Shown here one piece after another: positions 48,248-58,670 of a stretch of DNA of 64,000 nt. A model generated the notes under the pieces. That model did no database searches. It was given only the letters and a program-made list of their open reading frames with translations, and was not told where the DNA came from. This DNA is from Rallus limicola (taxonomy: Eukaryota; Chordata; Aves; Gruiformes; Rallidae). The stretch spans positions 1,550,001 through 1,614,000 of the forward strand of contig JAKCOZ010000009.1 in the NCBI GenBank assembly GCA_022605955.1, written 5' to 3'. The position numbers and the translations under genes were made by a program. Numbering within the stretch: position 1 is the stretch's first letter; each line of letters opens with the position of its first letter.

Positions 48248-48487
48248 CATAGAATCAGAGAATCCCAGCCTGGTCTGGGTTGGAAGGGACCCCAAGGGTC
48301 ACAGAGCTCCAACCCCCTGCCACAGGCAGGGACACCAACCTCCAGGCCTGGAGCTACACAAGGTTGCCCAGGGCCCCAGCCAAGCTGGCCTTGAACATCC
48401 CCAGGGATGGGGCACCCACCCCCTCTCTGGGCAGCCCCTGCCAGCCCCTCACCACTCTCTCCGTAAAAACAAATTCCTCATCTTAGA
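48248..48487 (-). mobile_element. CR1 LINE 3' end, group B
   Basis: The reversed tail CATAGAATCAGAGAATCCCA leads into GGGTTGGAAGGGACCCCAAG and the group B 3' UTR (GGACACCAACCTCCAGGCCT, GGCCTTGAACATCCCCAGGG, CCACTCTCTCCGTAAAAAC). It is 5'-truncated just before the inverted-repeat region that marks the other group B copies, so it lacks the hairpin. Confidence 0.93.
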
Positions 48488-49129
48488 ACTTGTTTCCCAA
48501 GAGCACTGCAACATCACCAAAACCATGAATTCTTAAAAGTCTGTGTAGATTTGATGAAGAATTAAACAAATTACTGTAGAAGTAGGATGAAGAGTGGAAG
48601 AAGAAAAATAGTGCATATAATACTCCTCAAAGTAATCATCTTCCAAACACACCATGGCACAGGAGATGAAGAGCTAAGAAGAATGCAGGAGGCTGCTTAT
48701 ACTCATCTCAATGTTGGAACAAGATCAAACATCCCTTTGACCTGTGATTGGTGGCAGACCACCACTGAGAATGCTAATGAGAACCTCTTCTTCCTCTGGT
48801 TCCAGTAAACAGATTTAAAATGCTCAATGTATATTGGAACCCAGTGTACTGAATGAAGAATAAAATCATATTAATGCCTAGCCTGGTGGGTTCTGTTAAA
48901 CAATTCTAGTTTGAGATGTGAGGACATTCATTTTTGAGGAAAGATTGTCCAGCACAAATAGGTTCCACGACCAGAGCTGCAAGATGACCAAAAAATAGGG
49001 ACAGCTGCAGAAGTCCTTCAGGCCCCAGGTTCCCCATGGAAACGTGCCTAAAAGCAAAGCCAAAGAAACAGTTGGGCAAAACGAACTTCCTCAGACAAGT
49101 GGTTACTAATTGCTGCATGGGGGTGATGT
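48488..49129. other. Unique sequence, nothing recognised
   Basis: About 640 bases of unique DNA between two minus-strand CR1 copies. Confidence 0.5.
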
Positions 49130-49713
49130 CACAGAAGGGACCTCGAGAGCCCATGGGGTCCAACCCCCTGCCATAGCAGCTCCCAGCTCATATTGCACAG
49201 GGCAGTGTCCAGACAGGGCTGGAATCTCTCCAGAGAAGGAGACTCCACACCCCCTGGGCAGCCTGTCCCAGGGCTCCCTCATCCTCACTGGGGAAAAGTT
49301 CTTCCCCATGTTGGTGTGGAACTCCCTGTGCTCCAACTTGCAGCCATTGCCCCTTGTCCTGTCCCCACAGACACTGAGAAGAGGCTGCCCATGTCCCCCT
49401 GTGTCCCACCCTTCAGCTATTGATAAACATTAATTAGGTCCCCCCTTAGTCTTCTCTTCTCCAGGCTGAACAGCCCCAGCTCCCTCAGCCTTTCCTCACT
49501 GGGGAGATGCTCCAGGCCCTTCATCCCCTCCGTAGCCTCCTCTGGACTCTCTCCAGGAGATCCCTGTCCTTTTGATCCCAGGGAGCCCAGCACTGGACAC
49601 AACACTCCAGGTGGGGCCTGAGCAGAGCAGAGCAGAGGGGGAGGATCCCCTCCTGTGACCTGCTGCCCACACTCCTCCTGATGCCCCCAGGATCCCATTG
49701 GCTCTCTTAGCCA
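49130..49713 (-). mobile_element. CR1 LINE 3' end, group A, second sublineage, tail tip missing
   Basis: It starts CACAGAAGGGACCTCGAGAG, so the GGGGTTGG part and the octamer tail are largely deleted. In sense it reaches far into ORF2 ([53 protein letters not shown]). At 49400-49424 it has the alternative block (TGTGTCCCACCCTTCAGCTA, TTGAT) otherwise seen only in the copy at 46404, and it lies in inverted orientation to that copy, 2.2 kb away. Confidence 0.94.
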
Positions 49714-52700
49714 CAAGACAAAAGTGGGGGTGAGGAGGTAACCAGTAATGTCTCCAACACCTCACCTTACACTTCTAGATGTACTTCAAATATACAAAAG
49801 CTTGTATTGCCAGCTTGTCATTATCATCACCTAAAATGTCACTAAATCCAGCATGAGAAAATGAAGTTGGAAGATGACACTCCAACGTAAAAATCTAACT
49901 TGAAGGTCCTCATGTGGTTTACTTGAGATGCAGCCCTGAATGTGTACTGAAAATGTGACACAAAATGGTTGGAATTCGGTATTCCAGGATTGTTTTTTAG
50001 CACCTGACCTTAATAGGGTCCAGTTGATTAAGGGAAAAAAAAAAAAAAAAAAACCAAGAAAAGAAAGATAAAAGCCCACTCCATTGAATGAAATCATTAG
50101 TCTAGGTTTTTATCTTGAAAAAAGAGCAAAAGAAGTGAAGGAAAATACGAGGGCAAACCAGTAACCTCTTACACTAACTCCAGGAAAAGAGTCTTGTTGC
50201 TGGGATTGCAGTAATGATGAGCAGGGAAACACCCCATGAGTGCTCAGCCACAAATGAGATGAATTTGGCTGAGAAATGATGAAACCCATGGCAAAATGAA
50301 TACTGTGTTTGGTAAGGGTTTGCTGTAATGCAAGAGAACATTTCAGTATGAACTTCTTAAGTTCCACCTTCATCATTTCAATCAGGCTCTGTTAAGAGAA
50401 TGAGTAAACAGGGTGACAAGGTGACAATGACCGATGCTAAGCTGGCCTGATCTATCTCAGTGATTCAAATGATAAAGGGCAAAGGGGCATCACTGGCAAA
50501 CAGGCAGCTCTGGCTGCTATTCTAGAGGAAACTTTGCTTTGAAAACTCTCCTGGTACCATCTGGAGTTGTCTCCACAAAAGACATCATAACTTCCTTGAG
50601 CATTCTGCTCTCCTCTACCTGCTGCATCAGCAAAATTCACTACCTGCACCAGCCCAGGGGAATTTTTATTCATGGAACTAAAAAGAATTAGCATGAAGTT
50701 GGAAATTTTTTTCTGGCTGCTCAAATGAAGGAAAAAAAAATAAAATTCTCTGACAAGTTTCTGAAAAGGAAAAAACTGCTGAGACTTTTGATAGAAAGGG
50801 GAGAAGTTGTTGACAGTTGCAATAAGCCAATGACTGGATAACTTACCTTCAGGGAAAGTGGTTTTGGAACTTCTAATTGGAGCTTTACTTAAGACCTGAA
50901 TCAAGAGGGTGTATATTCCTCCTGTATATTATATTTTAATTGCATTTTACAGTCTGGCTGAAAGTGCCACGAGGTGCAGAGTTATAATTTGAAGGTATTA
51001 TAAATTTCCCTTCGGGAAGTGTGAAAAGTCAGCAGCAGAGGGGAGCAGAGAGAAGGCAGTACTCCAGAGGAACTGCCTCCATCCAGGCAGATGCCTCTGG
51101 GAATTAAGTGCATTGCTTCCTTTACCAATTTTAAACCTGTCCCTCTGCTGAAACAGCTATTACATTATTTGAAGTTGCTTTTTTTTTGCCTTTTTCTTGT
51201 TTTTTGGTTTGTTTTTTTTTTTCTTTCATTGCTGTTTTACAAGACCAGTTGAGAGAGAGTGCCTTAAGAACAGTTAAGGGCAAAAATGTACCTTGGGCTT
51301 CATGCAAATGAGAATCAGGCTCTGCATTTTGATGACTGATGCCTCTAAACTTTCCACTGGCTCCTTGGCAAAAAGATGTGTCAAGTTACAGAACTGGCTT
51401 GCATACTGAGTTTCAGGGGGTTTTGGCCTGCATCTCCTATTTCCTAACAGTTTACTTACTCTTTGCAGACTGATATGATACAGTAGTGATGCTACCAGCT
51501 GGGTTTTGCAGAAATTACTGTGAAAGCAATAACTTTTTATAGTGAATCACAAGTTCTTACTACAGTACTAAGCATGCCCTTAGTACTTCCATAGCCTGTC
51601 ATAAAAAAAAATCTGCACAAAGTTATTCTCTATTAAATTGTTAAACAACTTTTTATTAAAACATTCTGAAAGCTTCCTGGAAACATTAAAATAAAATACT
51701 GAGATTACTTTTAATACTGGACTGTCTCTGTGTAAGGTCACAGTTTTGGAAGATAACCTGTTTTACAACCAGATGCATTGCTGAGAGAGGGAGCATGTAA
51801 TAGTGTTAGTGCTGTACAACCTGGAATGCCTTATAAGAGAGTTTGGAGTGTCTCAGCAAAAATTCATTCCAGAAGAATTCAATCAGTTCTTGGGAGAACT
51901 TTCTGATGTGAAAAAATAATTGAGTGCTTGACATCTAGCTTTATAGGTCAAAGACTGAAAAGGCAATATCTCAGCAATAAATTGGGATGAAATTGTAGAA
52001 TTTTAGTTGTGAGGTAAGTTTGCAGTTTTGTGGAGCAGATGGTTTGGATGATGTGGGTTTCAGAGAGTGCTTTCCATTAGGACAATAGCAAACCAAGAGC
52101 AATGTATTTGTGTTTTTATTCCCAACTGGATAGATCTTAAATTAACCATTTGATACCAAGTCCAGTACTCCAGAGGCTAGCTGACCTAGAGGTTGAGCTT
52201 AGCTCAGAAAAGGACATACCTGGTTTTGAATTAACCATCTTGGTCCACAACTTTGTGTGCTGCTTCTACAGGGAAGAAGTGGCTCTAATCAATGAGCTTA
52301 TCTCTTTCTCACAGCGTGGCCTGTTATACTCTTAAATGACTATGGCTATAGCACATACACTAACTGTAAATGTGATCTATCTTCTAATTTTGCTGACATA
52401 TGCCCTGATTGATGGCTTGGTCAAAAAAAGTTATGGCATTCTGGTAGTTTAGAAGATTACTGTAGTGACTTTTAAACAATTGGTGCTCTAATGCAACCAC
52501 AAGACCTTTTCACACAAACAGCAGCTTTTTTAGCATCTTCCTTTGGTGGGTGTTCATGTTTAATTTCACTTTGTTCTTTCTTAGGAAAGGGAACAAGTAA
52601 AAGATGTAGTAACATTCATTTGCAAGCTTAAATGTGAGTTCTACTTACACTGGCACTACCTATTTCTATTTCTGGAGGGGCAGCGAATAGAAGAGGAGGG

Positions 52701-54363
52701 AGTTGTATGGTTCCAAATGAAACTCAGCATCTGTTTTACTCAGAAGTTGCCCCAGTGATATAAGCTAAAATGAGGTTTTAAACCACAGGTCAAGTAAAGA
52801 AGTACCTTTAAAACACTTTTTTTAAGGTTAAAAAGTCAAGTCTAGATCCTCAGGACTGGTCACCTTTGGAAAACCCAGCAGCAAACCAACCTTCTCTAGT
52901 CTTTGCCCAGTGTCCTGTTCCACAAGCAAATGGTGGAATATACCTCTGTGTTAGTGAAATAACACCTATGTGCTACCCTGCAGAAGCCCAGAAGGGTGAA
53001 AAGCAGATTGGTGTCTGCATTCCATCACAAGGGAGACATTCAGACATATTTGGCACTGCTGCCAGTAAGCTGCAAAGGAACAGCACATAGTCACACTTTT
53101 CTGTATTCAAAAAAACCTGAAAGTAAGAAAAGAAGTTGCTTGAAACCACAACATGAGCATAGATTATGAATGCAGAAGACAATGAGACTTAGATTATGTA
53201 TTTGGCACCTTGACAGTCCTCTGAAAGGCCATGGTCCCCCAGGACAGGAAGACAGTGTCTAAAAAAACCTATCCAGGATATGAAGAATATTTAATGAATG
53301 GAAATTTTGCACAGGACCAGAGAGGTGATCCTTTGCTTACAGGAAAAACAGTGTTTCTCAGAGGTTTTGGGTATAATTTTTCTGTTTTCTTGGGACCCTC
53401 ATGACCATCTGACATAAGTGATCTCAGCATTGGTTATTCTGAGTTTGCAGCTTTGATTTTCTACTGAATGCAACCTTATAACTTCACTTTCATTCTCTCC
53501 TCTTATTGCTTTCTCTGTACTGGTGAAGTCATCATTGAGCCTTACACAATTTTTAATGTGAGTTTTGACTAGACAGCCACCATAATGCAACCAAAACCAG
53601 GACAACTACTTAAAGCAATTACTTTTTCTTGAAAAACATTTCAAAGCAATAGAAAAGACCATACATTTCATTTTTTTTAACCTTAATCAGACGTGGCTGT
53701 TTCTTCTCCTTTGAGATTAAACTAACATTTAAGCTTCACACTTCTGTTTTTTCTTGCAACTCCCACTGCAAAAACAGCCTAGGAGAACAATGTGGAAAAG
53801 TCTTTTTTGTAAGAACCCTCAATTATTTTCCATGACATTTCAAGAATCCTGTTATTCAGCTTTCAAAACTTGTTGTGTAATACAAAACCAGAACCTATCA
53901 GCACAAATACTGGATCTAATTTTCTTGCCATGTTCACCTCAGTGAAGAAAATCACACAGGGTAAGAGCTGCAGCCAGACAGCAATGGTAATCCAATAAAG
54001 GCATAAACAAACAGGAGGAAACACCCTGTATCAGTCAGAAATTCAGATTTACCAAATATGCAGTGTGCATGTATAAACAAATCTCACTGTATTTTGGATG
54101 GCATTGGGTTTTACCACAGCTTAAGGGATTTAGCAGCATATAAATCTTCACACTGGGATGAGTTACTGAGCATCTGATTAGACATATCAGACTATTGCAC
54201 CGTGGCACTGCTGCTGTAAACACTACATCATGCCACAGCACTAACATTGAAGCAATGCTATAGAAACCTGTCCTAAAAACTCATTCTCTCCAGGTGACAA
54301 AAGATAAAGTTTTGGTCCCAGCAGTGAAACAGTTCCTTGAATGGAGAGACCAAAACAAAAAGC
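49714..54363. other. Unique sequence, no gene recognised
   Basis: About 4.65 kb. A run of A at 50035-50053, T-rich patches at about 51179-51226. A minus-strand frame at 50452-50904 (150 codons) shows no domain. A TGTCCTGGTTTTGGTTGC on the minus strand at 53584-53601 resembles an LTR start, but no LTR follows. Confidence 0.5.
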
Positions 54364-55017
54364 ATGAGCCAACACTGTGAACTTAAAGCCCAGAAGGCCA
54401 ACCCCATCCTGGGCTGCATCACAAGGAGTGTGGCCAGCAGATTGAGAGAGGGGATTCTCCCCTTCTTCTCCGCTCTGGTGAGGCTTCACCTGCAGTGCTG
54501 TGTCCAGCTCTGGATCCCTCACTACAAGGAGGACATGGACCTCTCAGAGCAGGTCCAGAGGAGGCCACAGGGATGATCTGAGGGCTGGAGTTCCCCTCCT
54601 ATGAAGACAGACTGAGAGAGTCAGGCTAGTTCAGCCTGGAGAAGAGAAAGGCTCAGGGGAAATCTCTGAGCCCCTTCCAGTCCCTGAGAGGACCTACAGG
54701 AAAGCTGGGGAGGGGCTGTTTGTAAGGGCATGGAGCAATGGGATCAGAGGCAGTGGTGTAAACTAGAGCAGGGCAGGGTCAGATGAGACATTAGGAAGCT
54801 GTTCTTCACTCTGAGGGGGGTGAGACACTGGCACGGGTTGCCCAGAGAGGTGGTGAAGGACCCATCCCTGGAGACTTTCAAGGTCAGGCTTGATGAAGCT
54901 CTAAGCAAGCTGTTAAGGAACCTTTAACCTAGTTAAAGATGTTCCTGCTTGCTGCAGGGGGTAGGACTCGATGGCCTTTGAAGGTGGCTGCCCACCCAAT
55001 GCATCCAGTGATTCTAC
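54364..55017 (+). mobile_element. Older CR1 subfamily, ORF2 end and 3' UTR
   Basis: The plus strand begins MSQHCELKAQKANPILGCIT, then REGILPFFSALVRLHLQCCV and QLWIPHYKEDMDLSEQVQRR, the CR1 ORF2 C-terminal segment. A frameshift follows, then a long 3' UTR with CCCTTCCAGTCCCTGAGAGG, GTCAGATGAGACATTAGGAA and GCACGGGTTGCCCAGAGAGG. It ends GGACTCGATGGCCTTTGAAG and CATCCAGTGATTCTAC. The UTR is unlike groups A and B, so this is a separate, older subfamily. 5'-truncated. Confidence 0.93.
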
Positions 55018-58000
55018 CCACTTTTGCACTGACTCTTCAGCAGCTGACAGCTACAGCCTCTGGTGTCTCCAGTTACAAACCATTGCAAAACTGAAGGAGC
55101 CCACAGGAGACAGTTCTGTGGAGGTGGCTTTGGGTATCTAGTCCTCAGTCAGTCAGGGACCAGCACTGGGTGTCCACAGGTAGGAACTAGGAAAAGACAA
55201 CCTGTTGTTAGCTTGAAATTCACAGCACAAAGGAAAAAGGAAAACATAACAAAAAATAATGCAAATAGATGTTGAAACCACTGATAATGACAACCACTGT
55301 CTTGTTACCAGGCTGATAAACTTTAGAAATATAATTACTAAAAAAATATAACAGGAAGCACAGTTTTAATGGTTTGTGCAAAGAATTTTTGGGGTAGCAG
55401 GGATGCTGGGGACTTGCTTTGTTTGTCTTTTTTTTGTTCAAGAAATCCACAGTATCCAGAAGAGTCCTCCAAGGATTCGAAATTGCAGGCAGTTTCTGCT
55501 CCAAGTACTTCCAGCAATTGTTGGCATCTTTTAAGACTGTCTGGATAGAATTTATTAACATATATAGCCAGAGCTCTATCCTCTATTGAAAGGCAATATA
55601 ACACACGTTCCCTGACAGATTAAAGCAAGCTGTACTATAAATTGTGCAGATTGAGCCCTCTTACATGGCTTATCCTAATCATAGCTCTGCCATTTGCTTC
55701 TCATGACAGGATAAAAATAAAAATCCCATAAAACTAAAATAAAATAGACAGTCTGCCATTCCTCCCTTAGAAAACATTTGTCAGAATCTCTTCAAAAATA
55801 ATTGGGAAGAAAATGTGCTGAATTCTACAATCTATTGAGTCATTTTTAAAGCTCGTCCAGGCATGTTAAAAGGCGGCATTCTTTATGATCAGCTAGCTTG
55901 GGAGAGGATGTATTTTACATTGTCAAAAGCCTTTCACAGTTTGCTTCTTTCCACCCTTAAGAATAAGTTTCCCCTGACTTTAAACTTAAATATTTATTCA
56001 GTGAGCAAGAAACAGTGAAACATTTAGGTTCACATACTGTTCCACAGTCTTCAGTGATCTAAACCACACTTTTCCCCCATGCATTTTTTCCCTGCAGCCT
56101 CACGATTTGCATAGTTTTCCCTCTCCACAGCGTCTGCTTTTCAACTGTTGCTGCTTAATGAAAGCAGAGTGGAAGTCTTCTTTTGCTCCATATGGAAAAC
56201 CACAGCTTATGGTACTTTCTTCAGGCCTTTTCGAGTGCAACTGCAGCCTGAAGCCTGAACTCTCGTGGTGCTGCGGACCGAGGTTGGCACCTTCAGCAAG
56301 GGCAGTAGTTTCCCTCGTTTCCCTTCCTGGCAAGGAAATGGCCTCTGCAATTATGTGATGTTCTACAAAGGATGAATTCTGGAAAGTCGGTATCCACGTG
56401 TAGTTACAAAGATTGGCACTGGGGAGGTGCTGAGACCTCCTGGCGCCACAGGGAGACAGTGCTATTTAAAGCAAGCATTGCTTCCTAGAGATGGTGTGGT
56501 AGAGAAAGAAGCCAGCAGCAGAAGCTCCCTGTTTACTGCACAGCTGAGAAGATGCAACGTTCCTTCTTGACTCCGAACACACAACAGGAGATGAGTTAAG
56601 CAGGTTCCCCCCTGTGACTTCAGCTCTGCACAGCAAGGCCAGGAAACGCTGATAGAGCAATTCCTGAGCTGAACACCCTTATTTGTATTTCTCCCTGCCA
56701 ACATGAGATAGGGCTGTCTTGGCAAGGGACAAAAACTCCTGGGAGCTACTGCCCCTGGTAATGACAGCCGATGACATCTACTTGATGACACAGAGGATAC
56801 CCCTAGAATAACAGTTCCTATGGTTTTGATAGAGAAAGAACCCAATTAAACAGCTTTGCTTTGCATACAGAGGGGCTATCCAGCAGCAACGGGTGGCTTA
56901 GCACTTGAGGGATCGTGATCAGTGGCCCCAATTCAGGATTGTAGGGTACTTCTACCTAATCTTGTTTTCAGAAAGAATTAAGCTTTACAAGAAGCTCCAT
57001 AAGCAGTTTAACAAGAACTCCAAGACGCAGTTTAGTTAGCTACACATGACTTGTTTAAAATAAGTTTTTTAACTAATTTACAGTGATTTAAACTGCTTCA
57101 GCCACTTCTGTGGCACTTCATTCAGGTTTTTTTTTCCCCACTGCCCCTGTGTTGAAGCATCACTTCTGGCAGTCCTCCTTAGACAGGAATTCTGTGGCGT
57201 TTCCTTTTGCAGATGGGCCACACAACCTGGCTCAGCGAAACCAAGCAGAATGGTAGATGTAAATCAGGGCCCAGCATAGCTAGGACACTGCACTTATACA
57301 AAATCAGCAAAATAATTGAAGCAGGGAGTAATAAAGCCAGCCCTAATAGTGCTTGGCTTCACCACAGTTTGTCATATCCAATTGGATTAATGTCTCAGTC
57401 AATAGCTACAGGCAAGTCAGGTAGTTTAAAATGTGTATCAGTTGTGAGATTAGAAAGGGCTCTCTGCCTGATATGTAAAAAATATGCTGACATGCAGGAG
57501 ATTCAGATTATAAATACACGGGCTCCTGGTAAGCACTGCAAGTTCTGCACTCAGCCAAGATGGGATTGGTACTGGCGGCTGCTTAGCATCTGCCACAGAG
57601 GACTGAATCTCCCCTTTGCCTTCAGTTTATGAGGAACTGAGGATTTTCTCTTTTCCCTTTTAACTGGCTTGCAAAGCCTGAGTCTTTCAGCCCACAGCGT
57701 CCCTCTTTCACATGAGGACCGAAAACAGGAGAGTTCCAGCCTCGTAAAAAGGGTTTGCCACTCCATGTACTCCAGCTCCTCTGAGTGCCCAGCATCTGCT
57801 TCCTGGTTAGGGAGCCCATTCAGCTATGCACAAATTACATTTTAATTTCTAATTCTTGGAGGAAGCATGCGCAGGAGACAGGAGAAGATCAACAAAGCAT
57901 ATGCTTTTCTGCTAAAAACAATTATAGCCACTGTCCATCGTGGCATATTACTGTATCATGGATTTTTTACCTTGAGAATATGCATTGCAAAGCATGTGTA

Positions 58001-58174
58001 TGATTAGTCCTCTCAAGCATATTGCCTCAGTAGATTTGCACTGAGGCAGAAAGAACTAGATTTGCAAGCAGGTTTTAGTGCTGCATCTTGAGGCACCTGA
58101 TGCACTGAGTGGAATCCAACATCCTGGCGTAATCACCTGGGCAGGAGCACTGCTGTGTGCCATGAAAACGATTT
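55018..58174. other. Unique sequence, no gene recognised
   Basis: About 3.2 kb with no recognised element. The 141-codon plus frame at 57207-57632 has no domain. Its underlying sequence (about 57220-57600) has TAAT-containing, complex text that could be conserved non-coding DNA. Confidence 0.5.
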
Positions 58175-58670
58175 TGTGCCCAGTGCTGGGCTCCCTGGGG
58201 TAAAAAGGACAGGGATCTCCTGGAGAGAGTCCAGAGGAGGCTCCGGAGGGGATGAAGGGCCTGGAGCATCTCCCCTGTGAGGAGAGGCTGAATAAGCTGG
58301 GATTATTCAGTTTTGAGAAGAGAAGACTAAGGGGGGACCTAATTAATGTTTACAATTATCTTAAGCATGGGATGCAGGGGGAAATGGCCAGCCCCTTCTC
58401 AGTGTCTGTGGGGACAGGACAAGGGGCAATGGCTGCAAGTTGGAGCACAGGGAGTTCCACACCAACATGGGGAAGAACTTCCCCAGTGAGGGTGAGGGAG
58501 CCCTGGGACAGGCTGCCCAGGGGGTGTGGAGTCTCCTTCTCTGGAGAGATTCCAGCCCTGTCTGGATGCCTTCCTGTGTGCCCTGTCCTAGGGACCCTGC
58601 TTTGGCAGGGGGTTGGACCTGATGAGCTCTGGAGCTCCCTCCAACCCCTGGGGTTCTGTGATTCTATGAT
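58175..58670 (+). mobile_element. CR1 LINE 3' end, group A (young)
   Basis: A plus-strand CR1 from TGTGCCCAGTGCTGGGCTCC in ORF2 to the tail GGGGTTCTGTGATTCTATG. A private 3-base loss (GAACTTCCCCAGTGAGG where the copy at 9823 has GAACTTTTCCCCAGTGAGG) and changes in [10 protein letters not shown] (here [10 protein letters not shown]) mark it as a distinct copy. The open frame 58252-58749 runs through the element because of the private indel and is an artefact, not a gene. Confidence 0.95.

Noticed and set aside
53584..53601. TGTCCTGGTTTTGGTTGC on the minus strand, like an LTR start
   Set aside because: The following minus-strand sequence does not match any LTR block seen elsewhere in the window. 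An 18-base match is not enough.
57207..57632. 141-codon plus-strand open frame
   Set aside because: The peptide shows no domain. The underlying DNA looks more like non-coding AT-rich sequence.
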